NCBI GenBank assembly: GCA_006937955.1
Contig: SSNP01000020.1
Location: forward strand, 226,961 to 290,960
Source of the DNA: Pachypanchax playfairii
Taxonomy: Eukaryota; Chordata; Actinopteri; Cyprinodontiformes; Aplocheilidae
DNA length: 64,000 nt
Direction of reading: 5' to 3'
Shown: piece after piece, positions 1 to 11,154 of the stretch
How positions within the stretch are numbered: position 1 is the first letter of the stretch
Layout: the number at the start of each line of letters is the position of its first letter
The notes under the pieces: generated by a model
What the model was told of the DNA's origin: nothing
Databases searched by the model: none
What the model saw: the letters and a program-made list of their open reading frames with translations, nothing else
Program-made: the position numbers and the translations under genes

Positions 1-1
1 A

Positions 2-1996
2 TCTGATCACCTTTGCATGTCCCTCACCCCCACCTACACCCCCCAGCTGAGGCAAACAAAGCCACAGTCAAAGACAATAAAAATGTGGCCTGAAGGAGCA
101 CTCTCTCAGCTGCAAGACTGTTTCTCATCAACTATATGGGACATATTCTCCAGCCACAACCTCCAGGAGTATACAGACACCGTACTCTCCTACATCAGAA
201 ACTGTGTTGACACTGTCACCGTCAACAAGAGGGTCAGGGTGTTTCCTAACCAAAAACCCTGGATGAACAGCAAAGTGCAGTCTCTCCTAAAACACCGCAA
301 CACTGCCTTCAAGTCAGGAGATGGAGCAGCATATAGAGCGGCCAGGGCAGACCTGAAGAGAGGCATCAGGGAAGCCAAGGCAGCCTATAAGAGGAGGATT
401 GAGGACCACTTCGCTGACAACAACCCAAGAAGGATGTGGCAGGGGGTAAATCACATAACTAACTACAGAAGCAACAACAGGGAAACAGCTAGGACTGACT
501 TGTCACTGGCAGAGGAGCTTAACCACTTTTTTGCCCACTTTGAGACGGCCAGGCCCTCAGCTGACACACCACTCCCACCCACCCCCAGCACAGACACTCT
601 GACACTTCAGGAGCATGAGGTGAGACGTGTGTTAAGGTCGGTGAACCCCAGGAAGGCGGCCAGCCCTGACGGAGTGCCAGGTAGGGTACTCAGAGCATGT
701 GCTGACCAACTGAGTGGAGTTTTCACTGAAATCTTCAACCTGTCCCTGTCCTTGTCCATCGTCCCACCCTGCCTCAAAACCTCCACCATCATCCCCATCC
801 CTAAAAAGTCAGCAGTGGATAGCCCAAACGACTACAGGCCTGTTGCACTTACGCCTGTAGTCATGAAGTGCTTTGAGAGACTGGTCTGTCAGCACATCAG
901 GGCTTGTCTGCCCCCCACTCTGGATCCCCACCAGTTCACCTACAGACCAAACCGGTCCACAGAGGACACTATTACCATAGCGCTCCACACCGCGCTGAGT
1001 CATCTGGAGCACCAGGGTAGCTACGTGAGGATGCTCTTCCTGGACTTCAGCTCAGCTTTCAACCACATCATCCTGGAGATCCTGGTCCAGAAACTGTCCC
1101 ACCTGGGTCTCTCTTTCCCCACTTGCCTGTGGGTCAAAGACTTTCTGACTGACCGCCCGCAGTCTGTCAGACTCGGCCCTCACCTGTCCAGCACCATCAC
1201 ACTCAGCACTGGTTCTCCACAAGGGTGTGTCTTGAGCCCCCTCCTGTTCACGCTCTATACATCCGACTGCTCCCCGACCCATCTCTCAAACACCATCATA
1301 AAGTTTGCGGATGACACCACAGTGGTCGGACTCATCTCAGGAGGGGATGAGTCTGACTACAGAGATGACGTCAACAGACTGACTGTGTGGTGCTCGGCCA
1401 ACAACCTTCAGCTGAACACCACAAAAACAAAAGAACTCATCCTGAACTTCAGGAGGGGCGGAGAGGACCTGGCCCCTCTCTACATCCACGGCGACTGTGT
1501 GGAGAGGGTCCACTCCATCAGGTTCCTGGGCGTGCAGGTCTCTGATGATCTCTCCTGGTCTGCAAACACCACAGTGGTGGTGAAGAAGGCTCAGGAGCGC
1601 CTCCACTTCCTGAGAGTGCTCAGGAGAAACAACCTGGAGGAGAGGCTGCTGGTCACATTCTACAGAGCCGCCAATGAGAGCATCCTGACGTACTGCATCA
1701 CAGCATGGTACGCGGGGTGCTCAGTGGCAGACAGGAAGGTCCTGCAGAGAGTGATCAACACAGCCCAGAGGATCACTGGCTGCTCTCTGCCCAGCCTGGA
1801 GGACATTGCTAACTCTCGCTACCTCAGCAGAGCTGGCAACATCATCAAGGACTCCTCCCACCCCAGTAACTCTGTCTTCAACCTGTTACCGTCAGGAAGA
1901 CGGTACAGGTCACACAAAACCAGGACCAACAGACTCAGAGATAGCTTCTTTCCAAAAGCTATCTCTGTAGTGAACAATATCAACAAAATCCGATAA
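2..1996 (+). CDS. LINE ORF2 protein, reverse transcriptase (5' partial)
   Basis: The product copies LINE RNA into DNA at the target site. The frame is open from the window edge. Its first three codons read Ser-Asp-His, which matches the C-terminal catalytic motif of APE-type endonucleases, so the endonuclease domain lies just upstream and the Met at 17 is internal. Counting from that Met, the reverse transcriptase shows motif A with Asp343 (LDFSSAF), motif B at about 399-408 (GSPQGCVLSP) and the catalytic FADD with Asp432-Asp433. A conserved SGRRYRS-like C-terminal segment precedes the stop at 1994-1996. No frameshift is seen. The jockey-superfamily L2/CR1 assignment rests on motif wording. 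It is unrelated to the host genes further right. Confidence 0.85.
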   Translation, partial: SDHLCMSLTPTYTPQLRQTKPQSKTIKMWPEGALSQLQDCFSSTIWDIFSSHNLQEYTDTVLSYIRNCVDTVTVNKRVRVFPNQKPWMNSKVQSLLKHRNTAFKSGDGAAYRAARADLKRGIREAKAAYKRRIEDHFADNNPRRMWQGVNHITNYRSNNRETARTDLSLAEELNHFFAHFETARPSADTPLPPTPSTDTLTLQEHEVRRVLRSVNPRKAASPDGVPGRVLRACADQLSGVFTEIFNLSLSLSIVPPCLKTSTIIPIPKKSAVDSPNDYRPVALTPVVMKCFERLVCQHIRACLPPTLDPHQFTYRPNRSTEDTITIALHTALSHLEHQGSYVRMLFLDFSSAFNHIILEILVQKLSHLGLSFPTCLWVKDFLTDRPQSVRLGPHLSSTITLSTGSPQGCVLSPLLFTLYTSDCSPTHLSNTIIKFADDTTVVGLISGGDESDYRDDVNRLTVWCSANNLQLNTTKTKELILNFRRGGEDLAPLYIHGDCVERVHSIRFLGVQVSDDLSWSANTTVVVKKAQERLHFLRVLRRNNLEERLLVTFYRAANESILTYCITAWYAGCSVADRKVLQRVINTAQRITGCSLPSLEDIANSRYLSRAGNIIKDSSHPSNSVFNLLPSGRRYRSHKTRTNRLRDSFFPKAISVVNNINKIR

Positions 1997-2191
1997 AATC
2001 AGCCCATAAATTTCACACCTTACTGATCATATTGATCAACGTGCAATAAGTGTATATAGTGTCATTTATTAGAACACTTTGTTGTTTTTTACTATACTTG
2101 ATTGTTTTTGATTGTTTTAATTGTTTATACATTTTTGCACCAAGTTAGAAGCGCTCAAATTTCGTTGTACACTGTACAAGGACAATAAAGG

Positions 2192-2259
2192 CTATTCTAT
2201 TCTATTCTATTCTATTCTATTCTATTCTATTCTATTCTATTCTATTCTATTCTATTCTA
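2192..2259 (+). repeat. (TATTC)n LINE tail
   Basis: About 13 copies of the pentamer TATTC follow directly on the AATAAA of the LINE. This is its 3' terminal repeat rather than an independent microsatellite. Confidence 0.9.
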
Positions 2260-3319
2260 AGTTGCATCAGACTCACTCTAAATACTAAGAGTCATGAAAA
2301 AGGGACATGAAAGTTGGACATCCTGAAAGGTGAGAGTTAAAAAATCTTTTATTTCCCCCTTCCTTTCACAATTTCTTCGACCAAGGGGAGAAAAAACAGA
2401 AAAAGAGATGATTACCAATTAGTTGGCTAACAGCCTGCAGACCAACAACCAGCTTGCCCTGGCTGCTTACTGGCTGGCTACCACCATTTGGTTGCTAAGC
2501 AACTCCTAGTGTACTTTTAACCTTTAACTTTGTTAAATGACTCTGGATGCTGCAGTGGCTCATGTGCTACCAATGAAGTCTTTTGAACAGTCACTGCCAT
2601 TTGAGACCAGGAAGTTGATTGATCACTTGACAGGGATCGCAGGATTTTAGATTTTCTTATGTATCCTATTTGAGTCAATTTCTGCTGATAGCTTCAAGCA
2701 CCATCAATAAACACATAAAAACAAAAAATGTACACACACAGCACCTCTTAAAATACTTCTCACATGTTCCAACTGACCTCAGTTCTCTCTACTGCTGCTT
2801 GCAGGCACCCATACTTTACCCTCCATGAGCTGTATCTAATACTTGCGTGTAAATAAATGTGGTGCATTACCATCATTTAGACATAAACAGTGAAGTGAAA
2901 AGGATTTCCACTTAAAGCTTGATAAAATTGCAAGTAATAAAATAACCACTGGCCTTTGACTTACAGAATAAACCACATAATAAAAAAAACAACTACAACA
3001 TTGCAGATTCACCCATATCTTCCAGAGTCTCAGGGAGCCAGCCCTCAACAAGGTGATGACCTTAAATGAAACATTTGGACAATGCTCCAGATTATTTTTA
3101 TTGCTCTGTAATGAACCAGCAGCCTGACTGAGGTGTACCCTCCTCTTTCGTTGACTGCTGTGACAGGCGCCAGCCCAATCTTGTAAACAACTCATAATTT
3201 GTTAACATCATTTGACGATATTCATGCAAATTTAACAGAAGTTGGTACATATTCAAAACATTTCTAATTTTTTGTATTTATTCTTGGTTTGTGTGTGTGG
3301 GTGTGTGTCCAAGCATTTT
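2260..3319. other. No gene seen
   Basis: AT-rich sequence with a short GT run near 3290-3306. Long antisense frames here show no recognisable domain or codon pattern. Confidence 0.6.
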
Positions 3320-3540
3320 CAATTAAATTAAATTAAATGCATTTTTATTTATAAAGCGCTAGTTCATAACAAATGTCATTTCAAGGCACCTTACAGAAAT
3401 ATCAAGTCCAATTCATAGTGAAAAAAAAATACCTAAAGACACAGCCAATTAGGTTGAATCACCAATTCAGCACAATCCCCCATCCTCAGCAAGAATGGGT
3501 TGGCAAGACTTGAAAGGAATGACCCTAGCAGAATCCTTTT
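3320..3540 (+). repeat. Degenerate dispersed fish repeat
   Basis: The segment includes TTTATTTATAAAGCGCTAG and then a stretch about CATTTCAAGGCACCTTACAG. I recognise this wording from many teleost interspersed repeats. Class is unresolved and the ends are approximate. Confidence 0.5.
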
Positions 3541-4628
3541 TTTGTTTCTCTTTTATTTGTTCAATTTTTGGATATATGTGAAAGTCTATTTGTTTAATGT
3601 TGAGTTTTCCTAAGTGCGTTTGAACGCCTGATCACATGAACTATGGCTGTGTCCAAATCAAGATCTGCATTCTTCCAAGGTTGTATTTCAAGGATGTTAC
3701 GTTACACGAAACAAGAACTGTCTAAATTCCAGGGATTCTTCAAACGCTGCCTCAAAATGCGTACTATTTTTCCCTGAATTTTAAGGATGGATCTAATGTA
3801 TCCTTTCACGTTCTACCTATCCTACAATTCTGGCAACTTGTCAGAGAGTTTAAACCAGTGATGGACGAAGCAAGCGGTGGTGCAGATGGAGAGGAGTTTG
3901 GATTTAGATGTAAGTTTAAAAAAAAACTAGCAGTAAAAAAGTAAACTCACAGCGGTGGTCTAATTAGGTCTTTGGTTTTGGCGTTAAGGATGTTTTTATT
4001 GTATGTTTACATCTCTAAAAACATTCCCGTTTGTACCTCCTGTGTAAGTATTTACACACAGGTAACTTATTGTTAGTGATTTCAGCTTTTTCAAATATGT
4101 TTTAGGGAGTAAATAGCAGAAAAAAACCTTTATCAAGCGCCGGAGCAACCTGTGGGATGTAGGTACAAGAATAAATCTATTTATAAATCCTATTCTCAGG
4201 CAGCCAGCGGTGAGGAAGAGGACATGGATCAAGAGCTCTCATCAAGTTTTTGGTTTTGTTATGTTATAAACTTCTTCAAAATAAACTGAAATAAATATTT
4301 CTCATAATTTATTGTGTTTACTTTTTATTTCCCTTATTTTTTTAAGTAAATTAATCGTTTATTAACCAAAAAATTAACTTTATATAATTGGAGTTGTTTA
4401 ATGACTTGTAAAAAATATTTAAAATACAAAACTCAATAACATACAGAAATAAAACTATTTACAGAACACAAGACAACATTTTAATAAGTCATAGCAGAAT
4501 AAACGTAAGAGGACACCTCGTTCACATTCCCTTTTCACTGCTTCTGTTTAGCCTCGTCATGGTTGCTAGGCGACCGGACATGCACAGAGGGTAACCCCTC
4601 TTTTCCACCGGACGCGTCAGTAGCGCGT
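3541..4628. other. No gene; possible DNA-transposon relic
   Basis: AT-rich non-coding DNA. The stretch from about 3643, beginning GGCTGTGTCCAAATCAAGAT, resembles the end of fish Harbinger-like transposons. No transposase domain is visible, so this is only a hint. Confidence 0.3.
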
Positions 4629-4631
4629 TAA

Positions 4632-5221
4632 CGCCGGGCTCACACTGCCTACGGAACGGCTTCGGTCCGGCTTCGGTGCGGTTTTTCCGCAAGCTACCAC
4701 TCACATCTGCTCCGGATAGGGAGTGCGGTCAGCTCCGGTGCTGGGTGCGTAAAACGTCACCCGCGAGAACAGAAGTTCACGTGGGTTATCGTTTTGTCGG
4801 GACTTCACACGAGAACACGTCCATTATTTAGCAAATGTGTGAAAATGTGTTGTGCTGCAGGCTTTCGGGACCCTGTGTCACCGGGTGTGATGTAATGTTT
4901 ACATTTCCTATTAGCGCGTGTGCTGTCTAAAAAGAAGAGTCAAGTTACAATTGTTTGTACACTCGTTTATTTTGAAAAAACACCGGATATTCAAGCCACA
5001 CTTCCTGTATAGTTCGTCAGATTTCATCAAACTTGACGCGGAGTGACTCCGGCGTCCGGAAAAAATTGATCTTTGCGGATTCTTTCCGTAGTGCCGTACA
5101 GCCTCCGTAACCGGACCCGCACCGCACGGAGCTAGTGTGAGCCTTCTAAAGGGATTTTAATCTAACGGAATACCTGCGGGGTCCGCACCGGACCGGATCC
5201 GGATGCAGTGTGAGCCCGGCG
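4632..5221. mobile_element. Harbinger-like MITE with TAA target duplication
   Basis: A 590-bp non-autonomous element with perfect 17-bp terminal inverted repeats, CGCCGGGCTCACACTGC at 4632-4648 and its reverse complement at 5205-5221. TAA flanks it on both sides (4629-4631 and 5222-5224). A 3-bp TWA duplication is the hallmark of PIF/Harbinger insertions. The subterminal regions are also loosely inverted and rich in CCGG and CGG words. No open frame of note lies inside. Confidence 0.8.
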
Positions 5222-5339
5222 TAATGGAGCAGCACGTCATACACAACTGATAGGCACCGCTGTAGTCAATAGAACCCTTTCCACTGGATCCGTAAGCAGC
5301 ACGAGTCGGCCGTGTCTCATGGATCGATCCCGGCTTCCA

Positions 5340-5512
5340 CCACCACATGTCGAAGTGTCCTTGGTCAAGACACGGAATCCCCTGTGGCCCCCCGATTTGC
5401 ATATCGGGTTGTGTGATTGGGTAAATGTAAAACTTGTAGTGTGAAAGTGCTTTGAACGGTCTGAATGAGTAGAAAAGCGCTATACAAATACAGGACATTT
5501 ATCATTTATCTC
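5340..5512 (+). repeat. Fish interspersed repeat 3' region
   Basis: Contains GTCGAAGTGTCCTTGGTCAAG and ends around AGAAAAGCGCTATACAAATA followed by CATTTATCAT. These words recur at the 3' ends of teleost SINE/LINE-type repeats. The family is not assigned. Confidence 0.55.
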
Positions 5513-6050
5513 CTGGGCTGTGACATCATTCCAGTCCTAGACTCTCGATCTGGGCTTCATTGCTCAACTGACCAAGTGCTGGTGGGCATATGTTTTAGTT
5601 TGTGCTGTCCGTAACCTTCAGTCAGAAGGGGGACAGGTCATCAACAGGCTCTGCATTGCTCAGATTGTTCTCTCAAAGATATAGGTTCTTCAAAGCTCTG
5701 GATCTAGCTCTCCTGCACCTCTTCATTGTGCAAAACCTGCAAGCCATCATCCTCTGCTTCATGCGATCCACCCATCATCCTCCTATTTCATGTGGCAGAT
5801 GTTTTGCCTCCTCGTCTTCCTCTACCGTGGGGCATCATACCTTGTGCTAAAATTTTATTAACATTGATTGATTTAATTATGAGAATAAGGCTGTAAAAGG
5901 GTTAAGAACGGAAAGTTTTGTGTTATTCAGGATTCTACGTCATTAGGACAAGTTTAATCCCCAAACATCCTCAGCAGAACAAAGGAAATACAGTATATAC
6001 CATGTTGTCTAATTGGTGGCAATACACACACAAATATATTGATAGTAAAG
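5513..6050. other. No gene seen
   Basis: Non-coding. One 82-residue frame at 5602-5850 has no recognisable domain. Confidence 0.55.
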
Positions 6051-6054
6051 AGAA

Positions 6055-6360
6055 TCAGTCCAAGCACTGAATCCTGAGGAACTCCATGACTGACTCTTGT
6101 ACATGATGGAGATTCATTATTTACATGAATCTGGCTGATAAAGATGATTTAAACCAGTTTATTGCAGTTTCCTGAATCCTGATATCATATTCAAGCCTCT
6201 TCAATGGGATATTGTGATCTGTAGTATCAAATGCAGCACTAAAATCTAACAGGACAAGTACAGACACAAGTCAACTGTCTGAGGCCATGAGAATATCATT
6301 AGAAACTTTCACCAGTGCTGTTTCAGTGCTATGATGAGCTCTAAATCCTGACTGTGTACA
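6055..6360 (-). pseudogene. LINE reverse-transcriptase relic
   Basis: Read on the minus strand, broken frames give the ordered reverse-transcriptase motifs of a CR1/L2-type LINE: SGFRAHHSTETALVKV near 6355-6310, LLDFSAAFDTTDH near 6255-6220, and a degraded GVPQGSVLG-like motif near 6085-6065. In-frame stops and length changes separate them. It is therefore a dead fragment, from a different family than the LINE at the window start. Confidence 0.78.
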
Positions 6361-7806
6361 TGATCATGTGATTATTTTGTGACTATCTTCTTTAGTATTT
6401 TTTAAATTAAGGGGAAAATGGATATAGGTCGATATACCCAGAGATCCTAGATCAAGATCAGGTTTTTTAAAAGGCTGACATAAATATCCATTGATAAAAG
6501 ATATATTTATCGTGTCAAATATAAATGTGTTGATCAACATAAAATCTCTTTTATCAGTCTGGTTTAAATAAGATCTAACAAACGTGTAGATGGTGTAAAT
6601 GAAACCATTATTTGTATTAACTTATTGAGTTCAGCTAAACACTAACATTGTACACAAATTTCTTCTGTTGCCTGTGTATTGCATTTGCAGTGCTTTATTT
6701 CGGTGTCACAGTGTTTTGTCAGGAGAGTACAATGTGTCTATGGGGTGTTGCCATACATAGACATGTCTATACAAATCCATTACTCTGAGGTCTATATTTA
6801 GCCATGGTTTGAGCTCATGTCTTGTGCTGTCTAATGCTGTGTTGCCTGAGGGGCCCAACCTCCACAGTGTTGCTCCAGCTGATTGATCTGCGTGAACAGT
6901 GCTGTGTGCCAATCATGGGCATGGGTATGTTTTGGACCTGTGTAAAAAGCCTAGTTAGAAACATAGACCACTGCCAACCCAAACAAGAAAAAACCAACAA
7001 AAAATCAGCTAAAAATAATAATATCCTTAATACTCTATCACATGAAGTTTTATTTATGAATCAGTTTTGTTATCATTCTTTTTAATGTTGGTAACATATT
7101 TTCTTTTACCTCTACAATCCATCTCACCATTAACCTTTCATTGTGTCATGGCAATGCTGCACAAAGTCTCCCAACAGCTTCCAGGAGAAGAAGGGGGTGG
7201 GGTGGGGTTGGGGTTTGAGTCAGGTGGAGCTGACTGACCAGAAAAGTGGTTTAATCGTTGTGAGTTAAAAAGGACCTTGTGTGTGCAAAAGCAAAAGAGA
7301 AGAGAGGGATAAAGGTAGCGTAAGAGGGATTGCAGAAGGTCAGGAATGAGGAAGATGGTGACTAGGAGTCTGGAGCAAGGAGGTGCAAGGGCCAGTCGGA
7401 GAAGACCTCTCCCAGTGGGGCTGGGAGTGGTTGATGTAATGGCAATAATCTCCAAGTGCCATCTGACACCCAGTGTGGCTCTGTCATTGAAAAGTGCTAA
7501 TTCTGCTGAACTGTTAGGGGAATTCAGGCATCTCTAGAGGCATTGCCCTGGATTAATTAAACACGCTGGCATTGACTACTACACAGATTTATCTCGTTTG
7601 CATCATCCTCACTGCTTACTTTCAGAGCTTAGCTCACAGAGCAGGAAAGACTCAGGACAAGGATGCCAGGAGCACCATCACATTGTGTGTGTTCTTTTCA
7701 CACTTGTAAATTGTAACTGTATACCTTGTATTTTCTGTAGCTAACCAGGGATTTCCCTTCTTATCCCACCTTCTTTCTCTCACTCCTCTTCTTTAACTCT
7801 ATTCAG
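6361..7806. other. Probable intronic DNA upstream of the CELF exon
   Basis: No coding exon recognised. I looked for the preceding CELF exon (RRM1 core) and did not find it. A pyrimidine-rich tract (about 7755-7800) leads into the acceptor at 7806. Confidence 0.5.
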
Positions 7807-7855
7807 ATGAACCGGCCCATCCAGGTGAAGCCAGCTGACAGCGAAGGACGGGGAG
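7807..7855 (+). CDS. CELF-family RNA-binding protein, single 49-bp exon (end of RRM1)
   Basis: CELF (Bruno-like) proteins bind U/G-rich RNA to control splicing, translation and decay. This exon translates as MNRPIQVKPADSEGRGE, the end of RRM1 and the start of the RRM1-RRM2 linker in CELF3, 4, 5 and 6. It is bounded by a pyrimidine-rich tract with acceptor CAG at 7804-7806 and by donor GTAATT at 7856. Its length of 49 bp is, as I recall, the conserved size of this exon in the family. It leaves a phase-1 junction that would continue into the RRM2 exon. Neither the upstream RRM1 exon nor the downstream RRM2 exon was found. The paralogue is uncertain: the sequence mixes CELF3/4 (MNRP, PAD) and CELF6 (SEGRGE) choices. 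Confidence 0.82.
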
Positions 7856-7892
7856 GTAATTAACCTTCTTCTGGTCTCTGGTGAACACCCCT

Positions 7893-7937
7893 TTAAACAC
7901 ACACGCACACACATGCACACACATACACACACACACC
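7893..7937. repeat. (CA)n microsatellite, interrupted
   Basis: Imperfect CA repeat with CG and TG interruptions, 38 bp downstream of the CELF exon donor. Confidence 0.85.
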
Positions 7938-8904
7938 AGAACAATGCTCATGCAATCCTTAATGTGTTGCTCTCACTTGAGACACAGAAGTTTAGTGGAG
8001 CTGCCCATAATATAGGTCACTTGCTTCTACTGATTTTCCATCTGTGCAAACATAGAAGTTGTCTCAAGTTCACAGTCACTGCAAGCAGCTCAAATATAAA
8101 ACAGTGAGGTATTAAGAGTAAGAGAGGAGTAAGAGAAAAGAAATGAAAAACTGAGAGAAATGTTTAAAACAGAATGGAAAATCAGAGTAGTTTCTGTAGT
8201 TCAAAGTAGTAGTAGTTCAAAAGTTTTTTTGTTTCAGGTAGAAACATAGTCTCCAAAAGTTCAGTGATCTCAAAATCCACAATCACTAAAACTTGATATT
8301 ACTGTTCAAAGAGAGATGTAGTTTTTGATCCCATAAAGCTGTTTTCTTTGTAGAATAATTGGCACAACTAGGAAGCCATAACTACTCAATCTGCCTACCT
8401 TAAAATTTCCAAAAACAAGTTCACCAGTGTGGCACAAAGAAAATTAGAATTAAAATTACTAAACAAGTGTCCAGTTTTAAAGCCCAAACATTGCAAAAAA
8501 AAAAAAAAAAGATTTAATAGAAGTTGTTTTATTTCAGTATGCTGATTTTAAAAAAGGCTGGATTCTAAAAAAAAAAAAATTCCCAAAATCCCAAATTCTA
8601 ATCTTCCTCCTTTGACTCAGTTCTCCTGAATGTTTAAAGGTTCTTCTGTTAAAACAAATGCAAGGAAAAACATTTAGTCAAGGAAAATAACATTAAAGGG
8701 GAAGAGCAAGGTATTTTAACTAATTTATATAGATTTCTATTTAAGATATAAAAAGAAAAAAAAACTTGAAGTTACAAGACTCATTGATCCTTCTTGTGAA
8801 CAACAATCTGTTAAAACTCTGAAATGTTGGTATGAAGTTTTGCATTTATTGAAACATATTTGAGATGTTTCCATTCATGAAAACTTGAAAAGTTTATATA
8901 TTTG
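7938..8904. other. No gene; AT-rich intron-like DNA
   Basis: Contains poly(A) runs near 8495-8511 and 8568-8579. No exon, RNA gene or transposon ends recognised. Confidence 0.5.
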
Positions 8905-9300
8905 TTCATTACCTGCGCCAAGGAGGTTAAACAATTTGCTATGGTTAGCTTTTTTGTTTGTCTGTCTGTTAGCAGGATCATAAGTTATGGATGAATTTTG
9001 ATGAAATTTTCTGGAAAGGTGAGAAATGGCCCTAAGTGATTAGTCTTTAGGGGTAATCTGGATCACCGTCTGGATTTTTTTTAAAGATTCTTCATCATTA
9101 TGAGATAGATCTGTTTTAACATGTAACATCACAAATGGTAACGATCCAAGTGCTTGGTAAAAAATACAGGGTGAGTTCCAAATGGGATCAACAAGATACT
9201 AAGAATTGATCTGGATCGCTGTAAAATTTTGGATACTATACTTGGATACTAGATTTTTTATCACTGCAAGAGAACAAATTATGGTACAGACTTGCAACAA
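8905..9300 (+). repeat. Dispersed repeat of unresolved class
   Basis: The words GCGCCAAGGAGGTTA, TTTGTTTGTCTGTCTGTTAG and GATGAATTTTGATGAAATTT appear in the order known from a repeat common in fish and some invertebrates. The copy is degraded and its ends are approximate. Confidence 0.55.
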
Positions 9301-9753
9301 ACACCAAGAGATATAGCCGGGACACTGTGGAATCTGAAGTGTCCTAACCGATTTGATGTACCTTCAAAATCTATGGAACAAGGTCCAGAAGAAAACCACC
9401 ATAACCATAACAGTCATTTTTGTGAATAATTGCTGAAGTAGCTAAAGGTATGTTTTCATGGTCAAGAAATCTTGATACAATAAATGTAGGACTTTTTATT
9501 TTTTCTGGACAATATACAAAACAAGAAAAAAAATTGTGAATCTTTATCTTAAGTGAAGTTGGTGAGGGTATAGAGGGTGAGGGGATTAGAACTAGGGGAA
9601 TGTGGGAATAGAGAGATAGTTGATGAGGGATAGCGAAGTGACTTTTTTCATTTTTGCTAGATTCAGAGGGAAACTGCTGTTGTCAAAAAGGGATTTTTGT
9701 GAATAGATACTTAACTAAATATAATATCAATGCCAATCCAGTTGCTAAAGGTA

Positions 9754-9952
9754 CAGTGGGGCAAAAAAGTATTTAGTCAGCCACCAATTGTGTAAGTTCT
9801 CCCACTTAAAAAGATCAGAGAGGCCTGTAATTTTCATCATAGGTATACCTCAACTATGAGAGACAAAATGAGGAAAAAAATCCAGAAAATCACATTGTCT
9901 GATTTTTAAAGAATTTATTTGCAAATTATGGTGGAAAATAAGTATTTGGTCA
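9754..9952 (+). repeat. Tc1 left terminal inverted repeat
   Basis: 199 bp. It matches the reverse complement of 11155-11354 except for one missing A in the homopolymer near 9874-9880. Outer and inner direct repeats are the expected transposase-binding sites. Confidence 0.93.
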
Positions 9953-10115
9953 CCTACAAACAAGTAAGATTTCTGGCTTTCACAGACCTGTAACTTCTTT
10001 AAGAGGCTCCTCGGTCCTCCACTCGTTACCTGTATTAATGGCACCTGTGTGAACTCGTTATCAGTATAAAAGACACCTGTCCACAACCTCAAACAGTCAC
10101 GCTCCAAACTCCACT

Positions 10116-11138
10116 ATGGCCAAGACCAAAGAGCTGTCAAAGGACACCAGAAACAAAATTGTAGACCTTCACCAGGCTGGGAAGACTGAATCTGCAATAG
10201 GTAAGCAGCTTGGTGTGAAGAAATCAACTGTGGGAGCAATTATTAGAAAATGGAAGACATACAAGACCACTGATAATCTCCCTCGATCTGGGGCTCCACG
10301 CAAGATCTCACCCCGTGGGGTCAAAATGATCACAAGAACGGTGAGCAAAAATCCCAGAACCACACGGAGGGACCTAGTGAATGACCTGCAGAGAGCTGGG
10401 ACCAAAGTAACAAAGGCTACCATCAGTAACACACTACGCCGCCAGGGACTCAAATCCTGCAGTGCCAGACGTGTCCCCCTGCTGAAGCCAGGACACGTCC
10501 AGGCCCGTCTGCGGTTTGCTAGAGAGCATTTGGATGATCCAGAAGAGGATTGGGAGAACATCATGTGGTCAGATGAAACCAAAATAGAACTTTTTGGTAG
10601 AAACTCAACTTGTCGTGTTTGGAGGGGAAAGAATGCTGAGTTGGATCCAAAGAACACCATACCTACTGTAAAGCATGGGGGTGGAAACATCATGCTTTGG
10701 GGCTGTTTTTCTGCAAGGGGACCAGGACGACTGATCCGTGTAAAGGAAAGAATGAATGGGGCCATGTATCGTAAGATTTTGAGTGAAAACCTCCTTCCAT
10801 CAGCAAGGGCATTGAAAATGAGACGTGGCTGGGTCTTTCAGCATGACAATGATCCCAAACACACCGCCCGGGCAACGAAGGAGTGGCTTCGTAAGAAGCA
10901 TTTCAAGGTCCTGGAGTGGCCTAGCCAGTCTCCAGATCTCAACCCCATAGAAAATCTCTGGAGGGAGTTGAAAGTCCGTGTTGCCCAGCGTCAGCCCCAA
11001 AACATCACTGCTCTAGAGGAGATCTGCATGGAGGAATGGGCCAAAATACCAGCAACAGTGTGTGAAAACCTTGTGAAGACTTACAGAAAACGTTTGACCT
11101 CTGTCATTGCCAACAAAGGCTATATAACAAAGTATTGA
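10116..11138 (+). CDS. Tc1 transposase, DD34E, apparently intact
   Basis: The enzyme excises and inserts the element at TA dinucleotides. The 340-residue product is full length for the family. Residues 1-110 hold two helix-turn-helix (paired-like) DNA-binding subdomains with a GRPR-like linker (RSGAPRK, 57-63). The catalytic domain has Asp153 (WSDETK), Asp244 (QHDNDPKHT) and Glu279 (PDLNPIENLW). Asp244 and Glu279 are separated by 34 residues, and all three positions coincide with those of Sleeping Beauty. The glycine-rich box is at about 188-200. No stop or frameshift is present. The start is the first Met, 164 bp inside the left inverted repeat. Confidence 0.95.
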   Translation: MAKTKELSKDTRNKIVDLHQAGKTESAIGKQLGVKKSTVGAIIRKWKTYKTTDNLPRSGAPRKISPRGVKMITRTVSKNPRTTRRDLVNDLQRAGTKVTKATISNTLRRQGLKSCSARRVPLLKPGHVQARLRFAREHLDDPEEDWENIMWSDETKIELFGRNSTCRVWRGKNAELDPKNTIPTVKHGGGNIMLWGCFSARGPGRLIRVKERMNGAMYRKILSENLLPSARALKMRRGWVFQHDNDPKHTARATKEWLRKKHFKVLEWPSQSPDLNPIENLWRELKVRVAQRQPQNITALEEICMEEWAKIPATVCENLVKTYRKRLTSVIANKGYITKY

Positions 11139-11154
11139 GATTAACTTTTGTTAT

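Larger units (their letters stand above)
1..2259 (+). mobile_element. LINE of the L2/CR1 group, 3' portion
   Basis: This is the 3' part of a non-LTR retrotransposon cut by the window edge. It comprises the reverse-transcriptase reading frame, a 3' UTR of about 200 bp, an AATAAA signal at 2184-2189 and a (TATTC)n tail. A short tandem-repeat tail instead of poly(A) is typical of fish L2/CR1-like LINEs. The frame has no stop or frameshift, so the insertion looks young. The exact family cannot be named without a library search. Confidence 0.88.

Noticed and set aside
10169..10765. 198-codon minus-strand frame
   Set aside because: Antisense shadow of the Tc1 transposase.
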